A stretch of 64,000 nt of DNA from NCBI GenBank assembly GCA_035502095.1, contig DATJUX010000022.1:62001-126000 (forward strand), given 5' to 3'. Source of the DNA: JAKANT01 sp035502095 (lineage in GTDB: Bacteria; Pseudomonadota; Gammaproteobacteria; Burkholderiales; Burkholderiaceae_F). A program made the position numbers and the translations under genes. Under the pieces are notes generated by a model. It did no database searches. It saw nothing but the letters and a program-made list of their open reading frames with translations, and had not been told where the DNA came from. The first letter of the stretch is position 1. Each line of letters begins with the position of its first letter. Positions 1 to 8,920 of the stretch are shown here, in pieces.

Positions 1-1854
1 GCCCCTACGAGCGGGTCGCCGGTATCGCGCGCGGCGAACTCGATCCCGCCGATCCGCACAACGCCGGCATCGTCAACCTCGACCGGGCGCCGCGCAACGC
101 GCGCGGCCTGGTCGAGTACGAGACCGACTTCTACCTGCTGCGCCCGGTCGATCCCGCGCGCGCCAACGGCCGGATCATCTACGAGGTGAACAACCGCGGG
201 CGCAAGTTCCTGCTGCACTGGCTGCTCGACGCCCCGGCACAGGCCGCCGGCGCGAACAACGAACCGCGCTCGCTCGAGGATGCCGGCAACGGCCTGCTGT
301 TCCGCCTCGGATACACGATCGCGTGGAGCGGCTGGGACCCGGACGCGCCGCGCGTGAACCACGGCATGGCCATGGACGCACCGGTCGCGCAGCGCGACGG
401 CAAGGCGATCGTGCGTTCCATCCGCGACGAGCTGGTGTCCGGCACCCGCGCGCCCCCGGTCGAGACGTTCCGTCTCAGCTACGAAGCCGCGTCGACCGAC
501 ACCCGCGAGGCGCGCCTCACCGTGCGCGCCAGGGAGGCCGGCGAACCGCTGCCGCTGGCGTCGGACAAGTGGACGTTCGTCGATGGGCGCAGCATCAGGC
601 TGCTGCCGGACGGAACGACGCCTCAGCCCGGCGCGTTGTACGAGCTGCGCTATCCGGCCAAAGATCCGAAGGTGCTCGGCATCGGCTTTGCTGCGACGCG
701 ACTTCGTCTCCTTCCTGCGCTACGAGGCGCTCGACGCGGCCGGCCACGGCAATCCGTTGCGTGGGGCGGCGCGAGCGGTGCTCGCGGTGGGCATCTCGCA
801 GAGCGGCCGCTACCTGCGCGATCACATTGCGCAGGGCTTCAACCAGGACGAGCGCAATCGCAAGGTCTTCGACGGCGTGCTGGCGCACATCTCCGGTGCC
901 GGCAAGGTGTTCCTCAACGCCGAGTTCGGCCAGCCGCTGCGGACCAACACGCAACACGAAGACCACACCTATCCCGAGAACGCGTTTCCGTTTTCCGCGG
1001 CAACGATGAGCGACCCGGTGACAGGGGCCCGCGGCGCGCTGCTGCGCGGCGACGGCTCCGATCCGCTCCTGATCGAAGTCAACACCTCGACCGAGTACTG
1101 GCAGAAGGGCGCTTCGCTGCTGCACACCGACCCGCTGGGCCAACACGACATCGGTTTGCCGAAGACGGCGCGCGTCTTCTTCATCGCGGGCACCCAGCAT
1201 GGAGGGCGCGCCGGATTGAAGACCGACCGCGGTCCATGCGCCAACCCACGCAATCCGCACAACCCGGCGCCGGCACTGCGCGCGCTGCTGATGGCGCTCG
1301 ACGAGTGGGTGACCACCGGTCGCGCGCCGCCGCCGAGCCGCGTTCCGACGATCGCCGATCGCACGCTCGTGAGCTGGGACGAAGTGCGGTTCCCGGGCCT
1401 GCCCGGGCTGGAGATCGCACGCCAGGGCAACCGGATCGAAGTCCTCGGCGATTGGGTCGACCCACGACCGGACCGGACCAAGGAATACCGCCCGCTGGTG
1501 CCGACGATCGACCTGGACGGCAACGAGACGAGCGGCATCCGCCTGCCCGACATTGCCGTGCCGCTGGGCACGTACACCGGCTGGAACCTGTACGCGCCGC
1601 CTTATCCCGAGGGAGAACTGTGCGACCGCGACGGAAGCTACCTGCCGTTCGCCAAGACCGCGGCGGAGCGCGCAAAGATCGGCGACGGGCGGCGTTCGAT
1701 CGCGGAGCGCTATCGCAGCAAGGCCGACTATGTCGCGCAGGTCAAGGCGGCCGCGAAGGAACTCGTCGCGGCCCGCTTGCTGCTGCCCGAGGACGCGCAG
1801 CGCTACGAGCAGGCCGCGCAAGCGCTGGACCCGACACTGTTCCCGGCACCGTGA
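1..1854 (+). pseudogene. alpha/beta hydrolase domain protein (PF20091-like), 5' cut by window, internal frameshift
   Basis: Reading frame 3 encodes a typical N-terminal half from the window edge (..DFYLLRPVDP.., VNNRGRK near 187) up to about 698 (LGIGFAATR). The protein then continues in frame 1 from about 700 (DFVSFLRYEALD) to the stop at 1852-1854. The second half holds the presumed nucleophile in VGISQSGRYLR (about 790-820) and runs on in a normal-looking way to the end. The break falls inside a run rich in cgacgcgac, where one extra base or two missing bases would explain it. It is either a true inactivating frameshift or an assembly error. The family consists of large secreted or cytoplasmic esterase-like hydrolases of unknown substrate. 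The start codon lies outside the window. Confidence 0.7.
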
Positions 1855-2612
1855 CGACGGACCTCGACCAACGGGTGCGGCTGGCGCATGGCGACGTGTG
1901 GCAGGCCGAAGGGCGTTTGCGCGTCCGGTTCGGCGGCGGCGCACGCGAGCTTGCCGGCGTGCGCTTGTCGTCGTCGGGCCTGCCGCATCCGCAATGGAAC
2001 AACGGCGATGTGGTCGATGGCTCTCGTTTCGATGCGGAAGACGCGCGTGCCTGGTTCGCGCAGCGGGCGCACGGCGCGGGTGTTCCGTGGGGCATGCGCG
2101 CGCTGGCGGGGGTGCGTTTTCCGCACGGGCGCCGGCTGTTCACCAGGCGCAGCATGGGGCTTTTGCCTGGGCAGCTCACGCGTGCGCCGATGCCGCCCAA
2201 TGTCGAACTGGTGCTGGCCGCGCCCGGTGCAGCGGATGTCGTGGCGCGGATCGACGCGACGGCGTTCGCCGAGCCGATCGAGCACGCGTTGCCGTGGGTC
2301 GCGCCGCACCTCGGTGCGCAGGGCATCTGTGCGGTGGTCGCACGCCTCGACGGCACACCGGTCGGAACCGCAACTGCCGTGCACACCGACGATCGCGCGG
2401 GACGGTGCGTCGGCATCTTCGGCGTCGGCGTTCTCGCTCAGGCGCGCGGCCGCGGCATCGGCGCGGTCATGACTTCGTGGCTGATCGAACGCGCCTTCGA
2501 CGCGGGCGCGACGCTGGCGCACCTGAATCCGAACAACGAGGCCGCGGCGCGGATCTACCGGCGCCTCGGGTTCCGCGAAACGTCGGGGTTCGATGTCTAT
2601 GTCGACCTGTGA
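1851..2612 (+). CDS. GNAT family N-acetyltransferase
   Basis: The 253-residue protein starts at GTG 1851, which overlaps the stop of the preceding gene (GTGA), so the two are probably translationally coupled. The C-terminal third carries the acetyl-CoA binding signature of GNAT enzymes (VGVLAQARGRGIGAVM) followed by LNPNNEAAARIYRRLGF, the usual beta-5/alpha-4 motif. The N-terminal part (about 1-125) is not recognised and may be a substrate-recognition domain. The acyl acceptor cannot be told from sequence. The open frame extends far upstream of 1851, but that part is the other half of the frameshifted hydrolase, so 1851 is the sensible start. Confidence 0.75.
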   Translation: MTTDLDQRVRLAHGDVWQAEGRLRVRFGGGARELAGVRLSSSGLPHPQWNNGDVVDGSRFDAEDARAWFAQRAHGAGVPWGMRALAGVRFPHGRRLFTRRSMGLLPGQLTRAPMPPNVELVLAAPGAADVVARIDATAFAEPIEHALPWVAPHLGAQGICAVVARLDGTPVGTATAVHTDDRAGRCVGIFGVGVLAQARGRGIGAVMTSWLIERAFDAGATLAHLNPNNEAAARIYRRLGFRETSGFDVYVDL

Positions 2613-2633
2613 GTGCTCCGGCACAGGCGCGCG

Positions 2634-3116
2634 ATGAATGCCGAACAGGCGCTCGCTTTCGTGCGTGTGCACGGCGTCGTGCTGGTCGCCGGCAAAGGCC
2701 CGGTGCCGCGCCTGGTCGAGGCCATCGCCGGCGAAGCGATAACCGGCAGCTGGTGGTCGCATCCGCAGGGCCGGCAGATCTTCGCGACGCTGCAGGCGGT
2801 GCTGGCATCGGGCGACGTCCTCGTCTGCAGGCTGGTCGATGGCAAGATCACGCTCGTGCATCGGCGCGTGTGGCCCGCGCTGGTGCGGCTGTCGGCGCGG
2901 TTTCCCCGGGAACGACTCGGGCAGGTCCACCAGGAACACACGGCATCGGGACGACACACGACGAGCACGACGTCGTTTCCACGATGGGTGCCCGACGCTG
3001 TGAAGACGGAGGCGGTGGCGATGGACGAGGACGAGGCGCTTGCCCTGCTCGGGTCCTGGACTCAGGCGCCGGTGAGCGGGCGGCGGCCCGCGCGCAGGAT
3101 GCAACGGGCACGCTAG
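2634..3116 (+). CDS. conserved hypothetical protein
   Basis: The 160-residue protein starts at ATG 2634; a GTG at 2613 in the same frame would add seven residues. It has a compact N-terminal region (FVRVHGVVLVAGKGPVPRLV, then SWWSHPQGRQIF and VLVCRLVDGKITLVHRRVWPAL) that reads like a conserved globular domain. A predicted short linker and an acidic helix (MDEDEALALLGSW) lead to an arginine-rich end. No signal peptide or membrane segment is seen. I recall similar proteins as uncharacterised in proteobacteria and assign no function. It lies between the acetyltransferase and an alpha/beta hydrolase on the same strand with gaps of about 20 bp, so it is likely co-transcribed. Confidence 0.6.
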   Translation: MNAEQALAFVRVHGVVLVAGKGPVPRLVEAIAGEAITGSWWSHPQGRQIFATLQAVLASGDVLVCRLVDGKITLVHRRVWPALVRLSARFPRERLGQVHQEHTASGRHTTSTTSFPRWVPDAVKTEAVAMDEDEALALLGSWTQAPVSGRRPARRMQRAR

Positions 3117-3135
3117 ACGGAGACCTGGACGCAGC

Positions 3136-4044
3136 ATGAATCGCATCGATGCCGGCGTCCTCAGCGTCGCCTGTTACGACCAGGGGCCACGCGATGGCGT
3201 TCCCGTTGTCCTTCTGCATGGCTTTCCTTACGACGTGCGCGCGTATGACGAAGTCGTCCCGCGCCTGGTTGCCGCCGGGTGCCGCGTCATCACGCCGTAC
3301 CTGCGCGGCTATGGTCCGACCCGGTTCCTGTCGGCGCAGACGCCGCGCTCGGGTGAACAGGCCGTGCTGGCGCATGACCTGCTGGCACTGATGGACGCGC
3401 TCGCGATCCCGAGTGCCGTGCTGGCGGGCTACGACTGGGGCGGACGCGCGGCCTGCATCGTGTCGGCGCTGTGGCCCGAACGTGCGCGTGGCCTCGTGAC
3501 CGGCGGCGGCTACAACGTCCACGACGTTCCTGCGTCGCGCGAGCCGATGGAGCCCGAGGACGAACATCGGCTCTGGTACCAGTACTACTTCCACGGCGAA
3601 CGTGGCCGAGCCGGCCTCGAACGCAACCGGCACGCGCTCTGCAAACTGTTATGGCGCCTGTGGTCGCCGAACTGGGAGTTCGACGCCGCGACGTACGACC
3701 GCACCGCGGTTTCGTTCGAGAACCCGGACTTCGTCGCGGTGGTGATCCATTCCTACCGCGTGCGCTTCGGCCTGGTTCCGGGCGACCCCGCGGTGGCCGC
3801 GACGGAGATGAGGCTCATCGCACGCCCGCCGATCGCGGTGCCGACGATCGTGCTCGAAGGCGCGGGCGACGGCGTCGTGCGCGCCGGCGGTTCCCGGGGT
3901 CATCGCGTTCACTTCACCGGCGCGTTCGAGCGGCGCGTGATTCCGCGCGTCGGTCACAATCTTCCGCAGGAAGCGCCGGCCGAGTTCGCGGCGGCGGTGC
4001 TGGCGCTCGCAGCGGGCGCGTTCCGCGGGAAGGAGGCGTCTTGA
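3136..4044 (+). CDS. alpha/beta hydrolase, epoxide hydrolase/dehalogenase-like
   Basis: The 302-residue protein has the oxyanion motif HGFP (about 29-32) and a nucleophile elbow AGYDWGG with Asp at about residue 100. An aspartate at this place is what epoxide hydrolases and haloalkane or fluoroacetate dehalogenases use to form an ester intermediate. The catalytic histidine is in RVGHNLPQEAP near the C-terminus. There is no signal peptide, so it is cytoplasmic. The stop overlaps the TTG start of the MaoC gene, and the two probably form an operon. The exact substrate is not predictable. Confidence 0.75.
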   Translation: MNRIDAGVLSVACYDQGPRDGVPVVLLHGFPYDVRAYDEVVPRLVAAGCRVITPYLRGYGPTRFLSAQTPRSGEQAVLAHDLLALMDALAIPSAVLAGYDWGGRAACIVSALWPERARGLVTGGGYNVHDVPASREPMEPEDEHRLWYQYYFHGERGRAGLERNRHALCKLLWRLWSPNWEFDAATYDRTAVSFENPDFVAVVIHSYRVRFGLVPGDPAVAATEMRLIARPPIAVPTIVLEGAGDGVVRAGGSRGHRVHFTGAFERRVIPRVGHNLPQEAPAEFAAAVLALAAGAFRGKEAS

Positions 4045-4460
4045 GAGCCTTCGTCGGCGAAAGCTTCTCGGCCGAATACGCGTTGACCGCGGAGAAAGTC
4101 GCCGCGTTCTCGGCAGCGGCCGGCGACGTCAATCCGATCCACTTCGATGCACGGTTCGCCGCCACGACCCGCTTCGGCAAGGTCATCGCGAGCGGAACCC
4201 ACACCTCTGCGCTGTTGCTCGGGCTGACGGCTACGCACTTTTCGCAGCGCGGCGCCGTGGTCGGCCTCGAGTTCACCGTCACGTTCCGGCGCGCGGTCTT
4301 CGCCGACGAGACCGTGCGCGTCGAATGGGACGTGGTCAAGGTGACGCCGAACCCCAAGCTCAAGGGCGAGGTCGTCGACATGCTCGGCCGCCTGCTTGGC
4401 GGCGACGGCCTGCCGTCGGTGGAAGCGAAAGGCCGCGTCCTGGTGGCGGAGCGTTTGTAG
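4041..4460 (+). CDS. MaoC family dehydratase
   Basis: The 139-residue protein is a hot-dog fold enoyl-CoA hydratase/dehydratase of the MaoC type. The hydratase motif is visible as AAAGDVNPIHFD (Asp and His) at about 30-41, followed by FGKVIASGTHTSALL. Start is TTG 4041, chosen because a strong AAGGAGG at 4030-4036 sits just upstream and the codon overlaps the stop of the preceding gene (TTGA). It probably hydrates an acyl-CoA or ester made or used with the neighbouring hydrolase, but this is inference from linkage only. Confidence 0.8.
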   Translation: MRAFVGESFSAEYALTAEKVAAFSAAAGDVNPIHFDARFAATTRFGKVIASGTHTSALLLGLTATHFSQRGAVVGLEFTVTFRRAVFADETVRVEWDVVKVTPNPKLKGEVVDMLGRLLGGDGLPSVEAKGRVLVAERL

Positions 4461-4485
4461 ACGGGCACGGCGCGCGGTCCTCTCG

Positions 4486-4671
4486 GTCATCGGGCCGCCT
4501 TGCGTGCGCGGCGCGAACGCGGCCGGCGCCGCGCAGGACGCGCAGATGCCGGCTCGGCGCGGGCGGACTCATCGCGACCATCTCGGCGAGTTCCCCGCCC
4601 CGATGCGGCCGGCGCAGCAGGGCGCGGATCACGGCGCGTGCCGCGGTGGGGCCGAAGCCGGCACGGCGCAC
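4486..4671 (-). pseudogene. ArsR-type regulator remnant (helix-turn-helix only)
   Basis: The minus strand between MaoC and the next gene reads VIRALLRRPHRGGELAEMV, then MSPPAPSRHLRVLRGAG, a textbook ArsR recognition-helix region. A GTG at 4671 could start it, but after about 62 residues the frame runs into arginine-rich antisense of the MaoC gene, and the usual beta-wing and C-terminal part are lost. I take it as a decayed ArsR gene, although a very short functional protein cannot be excluded. Confidence 0.4.
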
Positions 4672-4680
4672 AATCCTGCG

Positions 4681-5253
4681 ATGCTCACGATCCGCCCCTT
4701 GACCCCTGCGCGGTGGCGCGACCTCGAGGCGATCTTCAACGCCAGGGGGTGCTCGGTGGCGCGCGGATGCTGGTGCATGTACTACCGGCGCAGCGGGCGC
4801 CGCGCGCCGCTGCCGCCCGGCACGACGTTCGCCCAGGCCAACCGGCTCGACCTCAAGGCGCTGGTCGACGCGGGCGAGTTCACCGGCCTGATCGCGTATC
4901 GCGGCCGCGCTCCGGTCGGCTGGTTGTCGCTCGGGCCGCGCGAGGGCTATGCGAAGCTGCGCCGCTCGCCGGTCATGAAGGCGGTGGACGACCGCCCGGT
5001 GTGGTCGATCATCTGCTTCGTGGTCCCGGTCGAGTTTCGCGGCGCGGGCGTCGCGACGGCGTTGCTCGACGGCGCCATCGGATTTGCCCGCAAGAAGAAG
5101 GTGCAACTGCTCGAGGCGTATCCGGTGGACAAGCGCGGCCGTTCGCACGACGACGCGATGTGGTTCGGCGCGAAGTCGATGTTCGACAAGGCGGGTTTCA
5201 AGGAGGTGGCACGCCGCAAGCCCGCGCGCCCGGTCGTGCGCCGGCGCCCGTGA
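4681..5253 (+). CDS. GNAT family N-acetyltransferase
   Basis: The 190-residue protein starts at ATG 4681. It shows an N-terminal MLTIRPLTPARWRDLEAIF and a cysteine/tyrosine-rich CWCMYYRR segment. The acetyl-CoA loop region follows (ICFVVPVEFRGAGVATALLDGAIGFA), then a C-terminal FGAKSMFDKAGFKEVARR. This layout matches a group of uncharacterised GNAT proteins with the CWCMYY signature. It stands alone, with the degraded ArsR fragment upstream on the other strand. Confidence 0.75.
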   Translation: MLTIRPLTPARWRDLEAIFNARGCSVARGCWCMYYRRSGRRAPLPPGTTFAQANRLDLKALVDAGEFTGLIAYRGRAPVGWLSLGPREGYAKLRRSPVMKAVDDRPVWSIICFVVPVEFRGAGVATALLDGAIGFARKKKVQLLEAYPVDKRGRSHDDAMWFGAKSMFDKAGFKEVARRKPARPVVRRRP

Positions 5254-5285
5254 ACGTGTGACCTGGTCATCCCGAACTACCCTAT

Positions 5286-5363
5286 GTCATCCCGAGCGAA
5301 GCGAGGGATGTCGGCGCGACCATCGCCGAGATTCCTTCCCGGGCTCGCCCGGCGTCCGAACGA
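5286..5363. repeat. dispersed intergenic repeat, family A
   Basis: Begins GTCATCCCGAGCGAAGCGAG and ends near CGAACGAC. Diverged copies in either orientation are seen near 14275-14346, 37693-37750, 47978-48019 and 51704-51773, sharing the TCATCCCGA..CGAAGCGA..GGAT core followed by TCGGC. A partial extra GTCATCCCGA lies at 5267-5276. No coding capacity is seen. Confidence 0.5.
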
Positions 5364-5466
5364 CGAGGAGCACCACTGCGCGCGCGTATCGTCCGTTGCC
5401 GGGCGCGAGGTCGCATCCGGGCGTTGCTTGTGCAAGACTGCGCCAGCGGATGACGCAGGGAGCCGC

Positions 5467-6303
5467 ATGATGGCCCGGCGCGAGGTGCCCGACACGTGGG
5501 GGATTGGTGAACCCTACGAGGCCTACGTCGGCCGGTGGAGCCGGCGCGTCGCGCCGCGGTTCCTGGACTGGCTCGGCGCGCCGCCCGGACGCCGGTGGCT
5601 CGACGTCGGATGCGGAACCGGTGCGCTGTGTGCGTCGATCATCGCCCGCTGCGCGCCGGCGAGCGTGACCGGCGTCGATCCCTCGGAAGGATTCCTTGCA
5701 TGCGCCCACGCGAACCTCGGCGAGCGTGCCGTGCTCGTCGGCGGCTCGGCGACCGCGCTGCCGCTGGCGGATGCGTCGGTCGACGTCGTCGTCTCCGGGC
5801 TGGTGCTCAACTTCATCGCCGACGCCGCGGCGGCGCTGGCCGAGATGAGGCGCGTCATGCGCCCCGGCAGCAGCATGGTCGGCGCGTACGTCTGGGACTA
5901 CGGCGGCGGGATGGAACTGATGCGGCACTTCTGGGACGCCGCGATCGAACTCGATCCTGCGGCGAGGAACCTGGACGAAGGCGTGCGCTTCCCGCTGTGC
6001 CGGCCGGAGGTGCTGATCGATCTCTTCACGGCCGCCCGCTTCGAGCAGGTGCGCACGACGGCGATCGAGGTGCCGACGACGTTCGCGAATTTCGATGCGT
6101 ACTGGCAGCCCTTCCTGGGCGGGCAGGGTCCTGCGCCCGCTTATGCGATGTCACTCGACGAGGCCGCACGCGAACGCCTGCGCGAACGGGTCCGTTCGAA
6201 GCTGCGCAGCGGACCGAACGGGGCGATTCCGCTCACCGCACGCGCGTGGGCCGTGCGCGCAAAGCTGGAGCCCGGGCGAAGCGGAGAAGCCCGGCAGCGA
6301 TGA
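5467..6303 (+). CDS. class I SAM-dependent methyltransferase
   Basis: The 278-residue protein has the glycine-rich SAM motif I WLDVGCGTGALCASI (about 42-56), an acidic end of beta-2 (VTGVDPSEGFL) and motif III LPLADASVDVVVSGLVLNF. It belongs to the Methyltransf_11/UbiE-like group of small-molecule methyltransferases. Start is ATG 5467, with a second ATG directly after it. The upstream open frame is the dispersed repeat and is not protein-like. The last codons overlap the cupin start (ATGA), so the pair is coupled. Confidence 0.8.
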   Translation: MMARREVPDTWGIGEPYEAYVGRWSRRVAPRFLDWLGAPPGRRWLDVGCGTGALCASIIARCAPASVTGVDPSEGFLACAHANLGERAVLVGGSATALPLADASVDVVVSGLVLNFIADAAAALAEMRRVMRPGSSMVGAYVWDYGGGMELMRHFWDAAIELDPAARNLDEGVRFPLCRPEVLIDLFTAARFEQVRTTAIEVPTTFANFDAYWQPFLGGQGPAPAYAMSLDEAARERLRERVRSKLRSGPNGAIPLTARAWAVRAKLEPGRSGEARQR

Positions 6304-6677
6304 AGGCGCGCATCAGGCACTTCGACGCGGCGGCCGAATACTTCACCCGTGAGCTCTGCCATATCAACGAGCTCGCCAACACGGCCGACGATCCCGCGGC
6401 CTCGATCGCACGCGCGCGGGTCGCGCCCGGCGTGACGACGCGCTGGCATCGGTTGGCGGGGATCACCGAGCGCTACCTGATCCTCGAGGGGCACGCCCGG
6501 GTCGAGGTCGGCGACATGCGGGCGCACGACGTCGGCCCCGGCGACGTGGTGCTGATTCCACCGCTGTGCCGGCAGCGCATCAGCAACGTCGGTGCCGGCG
6601 ATCTGGTGTTCCTCGCCGTCTGCACGCCGCGCTTCCGGCCCGAGGCGTACGAGGATCTCGAGCTGCCGCTCGGCTGA
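6300..6677 (+). CDS. cupin domain protein
   Basis: The 125-residue protein is a single cupin barrel. Conserved motif 1 appears as ARVAPGVTTRWHRL..ITERYLILEG and motif 2 as VGPGDVVLIPPLCRQRISNVG. The first motif keeps only part of the metal-binding histidines (WHRL), so metal binding is uncertain. The start ATG 6300 overlaps the methyltransferase stop. It may sense or modify the methyltransferase product, but this is inferred from coupling only. Confidence 0.8.
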   Translation: MKARIRHFDAAAEYFTRELCHINELANTADDPAASIARARVAPGVTTRWHRLAGITERYLILEGHARVEVGDMRAHDVGPGDVVLIPPLCRQRISNVGAGDLVFLAVCTPRFRPEAYEDLELPLG

Positions 6678-6736
6678 CGGCAGGTCGGCGCGTCCGTAGA
6701 ATGCGCGCCTCGCCGGGCAGGCGATCGGGAGGCCGT

Positions 6737-7240
6737 GTGTCGAACTTCCAGCTCGCGCAGCTGAACATCGCGGTTTTGAAGGCACCGCTCGAGTCACCCG
6801 CGATGGCCGACTTCGTGGCCAATCTCGATCGCATCAACGCGCTCGCGGAAGCCGCGCCTGGCTTCGTCTGGCGGCTGCAGACGGAGGAGGGCGATGCGAC
6901 CGCCCTCCGCCCGCTGGGCGACAACGTGCTGGTCAACATGTCGGTGTGGCAGGACGTCGGCTCCCTGAATCGCTACGTGTACAAGTCGGCGCACGTCGAA
7001 GTCATGCGGCGGCGCAAGGAGTGGTTCGAACGCATGGCCGAGGCCTACCTCGTGCTGTGGTGGGTGGCGCGCGGGCACCGGCCGACGATGGACGAGGCGA
7101 GCGCGCGGCTGGCGCTGCTGCGCGCGCACGGGCCGGGCCCCCGCGCGTTCGACTTCCGCACGGCATTCCCGCCGCCGGACGCCCCGCAGGCGCCAGCGCC
7201 CTTCGCGTTTGGGGGACGCGTGCCCTGCGATCGACAGTAA
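6737..7240 (+). CDS. DUF3291 domain protein
   Basis: The 167-residue protein opens with SNFQLAQLNIAVLKAPLES and contains GFVWRLQTEEGDA, NMSVWQDVGSL and VMRRRKEWFERM, the recurring pattern of DUF3291, a ferredoxin-like/ABM-like fold family of unknown function. Start is GTG 6737, preceded by GGGAGG at 6728-6732. A longer frame begins at 6566 but overlaps the cupin gene and is not protein-like there. Cytoplasmic; no partner is evident. Confidence 0.7.
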   Translation: MSNFQLAQLNIAVLKAPLESPAMADFVANLDRINALAEAAPGFVWRLQTEEGDATALRPLGDNVLVNMSVWQDVGSLNRYVYKSAHVEVMRRRKEWFERMAEAYLVLWWVARGHRPTMDEASARLALLRAHGPGPRAFDFRTAFPPPDAPQAPAPFAFGGRVPCDRQ

Positions 7241-7394
7241 GATCGACTTCTACGGCGAGTGCCTGACGACTGGACACCGACCGAAGCATGTTCCGGCGGA
7301 CCGAGTGAAAGAGTCGGCGATCGTTCTGGGCCGCGCGGAGCCGGCCAAGCCACCGCGGCGCGGCTGGGTCGGGCCGTCACATAGGAGCTGAGGC

Positions 7395-8042
7395 GTGCAC
7401 CAAGTCCTTCCGAACTGGCCGCTGCTGTCCGCGTTCTTCGCGGCGAGTTTCATCCTGGCGGTGACGCCGGGTCCGGGGGTCTTCTACATCGTTACGCGCA
7501 GCGTGATGCTCGGGCGGCGGCATGGCATCGCGTCGGTGCTCGGCGTCGCGCTCGGCAACCTGGGCAACGCGGTCGGCGCCTCGATCGGTCTGGCCGCGTT
7601 GTTCGCTGTCTCGGCGCTGGCATTCACGGTCGTCAAGTACGCCGGCGCGGCCTACCTCGTGTACCTCGGCATCCAGGCATTACGCGCACCGCGGGTCGAC
7701 GCGGCGACACTCGAACCGGCGCCGGCGCCGTTGCTGCGCATCTTCCGCGACGGCTTCGTGGTCGCCCTGCTCAATCCGAAGACCGCGATCTTCTTCGCCG
7801 CGTTCCTGCCGCAATTCATGAGTGCGGACGCAGCGCCGATCGTGCAGAGCATCGCACTCGGCTCGCTGTTCGTCGCGACGGCGGCCGTGACCGACACCTG
7901 CTACGCCCTCGCGGCAGGAACGGTGGCGCCGATGCTTTCGCGCGCGCGCGGCGTGCGCGCGCTTGGCCGGTACCTCACCGGCGGCGCGTTCATCGGCCTC
8001 GGCGTCTTTACCGCGCTTGGCGGACCGCGCAGCGGCAAGTAG
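7395..8042 (+). CDS. LysE/RhtB family amino-acid or homoserine-lactone exporter
   Basis: The 215-residue inner-membrane protein has about six hydrophobic segments. The N-terminal hallmark of the LysE/RhtB family, VTPGPGVFYIVTRSVMLGRRHG, lies at about 23-44, and LNPKTAIFFAAFLPQF lies near the middle. The family exports amino acids and derivatives from the cytosol. Start is GTG 7395, with AGGAG at 7383-7387. No dedicated regulator sits beside it. Confidence 0.85.
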   Translation: MHQVLPNWPLLSAFFAASFILAVTPGPGVFYIVTRSVMLGRRHGIASVLGVALGNLGNAVGASIGLAALFAVSALAFTVVKYAGAAYLVYLGIQALRAPRVDAATLEPAPAPLLRIFRDGFVVALLNPKTAIFFAAFLPQFMSADAAPIVQSIALGSLFVATAAVTDTCYALAAGTVAPMLSRARGVRALGRYLTGGAFIGLGVFTALGGPRSGK

Positions 8043-8058
8043 GCGACAAGGAGGAGTC

Positions 8059-8133
8059 ATGGGCAATCGCGACCGGCAGCGCAGGGAACCGAAGAAACCG
8101 AAGAAGCCCAAGCCGGCGCCAGCGGCATACTGA
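8059..8133 (+). CDS. small basic protein, 24 residues
   Basis: An ATG at 8059 follows a near-perfect AAGGAGGAG site at 8048-8056 and opens a 24-codon frame: MGNRDRQRREPKKPKKPKPAP plus three residues. The Lys/Pro-rich MGNRD...KKPKKPK pattern resembles very small basic proteins I have seen in proteobacterial genomes, but I recall no function. It lies 16 bp after the LysE exporter. The strong ribosome site is the best evidence that it is translated. Confidence 0.5.
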   Translation: MGNRDRQRREPKKPKKPKPAPAAY

Positions 8134-8176
8134 GCGCGCGGTTCGCCGCGCAGGCCCGGCGGCAGCGCGGCGTCGC

Positions 8177-8302
8177 GATCGAATCGACGCGATCGGCGTC
8201 GATCGCCTGCTCGCGCTCCTGCGACGCGCCGGCTTCGAGCGCGTGCGGCGTCTGGACGGCGTGTTCTACCAGCCCGTGCTCAAGGGCACGCGGCCCGGCT
8301 GA
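8177..8302 (+). pseudogene. 3' remnant of a SAM-dependent methyltransferase
   Basis: The frame ending at TGA 8300-8302 reads GVDRLLALLRRAGFERVRRL then DGVFYQPVLKGTRPG. This is the usual C-terminal end of small class I methyltransferases (AGF..V.RLDG.FYQPVL). No start codon or upstream methyltransferase motif is present, so only the tail of a former gene survives. Confidence 0.4.
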
Positions 8303-8350
8303 GGTCCGGCTCGGCGGCTAAGCTCCGCGCTTCGCAAACGGAGACACCCG

Positions 8351-8803
8351 ATGAGCGTGCTGTTCGCCTTCCTTCATCACGTCGCCGCATTCGTGCTGTT
8401 CGCCGCGCTGGTGGTCGAGTTCATCATCATCAAGGACGAACTTACGCTGCAGAGCGCGCGACGGCTCCTCAAAGCCGACGCGATATTCGGCCTGTCGGCC
8501 GCCGTCGTGCTGGTGGTCGGGATCCTGCGCGTGATCTGGTTCGAGAAAGGGACCGACTACTACATGCACAGCGTGCCGTTCTTCGTGAAGTTCTCACTGT
8601 TCGTGCTGATCGGGTTGCTGTCGATCTATCCGACCGTCCGGTTCATGTCCTGGCGGCCGGCGGTCCGGCAAGGCAGGGTGCCGACCATCGACCCCGGCGC
8701 GTTGCGCAAGGTGCGCGCCGTCGTGCACCTTGAGCTTGCCGGCGTGGTCGTGCTCATCCTGATGGCGGCCATGATGGCGCGCGGAATCGGAATGATCGAA
8801 TGA
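8351..8803 (+). CDS. DUF2214 family membrane protein
   Basis: The 150-residue protein has four hydrophobic stretches at roughly 5-23, 45-65, 75-95 and 125-145. Conserved charged residues include ELTLQSARRLLKADAIFG between the first two helices and WFEKGTDYYMHSVPFFVKF, typical of DUF2214. It is an inner-membrane protein of unknown role. Start ATG 8351 follows cggagacacccg, a modest ribosome site. Confidence 0.75.
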   Translation: MSVLFAFLHHVAAFVLFAALVVEFIIIKDELTLQSARRLLKADAIFGLSAAVVLVVGILRVIWFEKGTDYYMHSVPFFVKFSLFVLIGLLSIYPTVRFMSWRPAVRQGRVPTIDPGALRKVRAVVHLELAGVVVLILMAAMMARGIGMIE

Positions 8804-8920
8804 GCGTGGCCGACTCCAAGGATGCGACGCCCGGCCGGGGAAACGGCGTTCGCGGACTCGGCCGCCCGGCGCCGCATCGGTCCACTACGGCGAGCGGAGC
8901 CTCAGCGTGATTCTCGGTGA

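Noticed and set aside
7209..7391. 60-residue plus-strand frame between the DUF3291 and LysE genes
   Set aside because: It overlaps the end of the DUF3291 gene, has no ribosome site and no recognisable motif.
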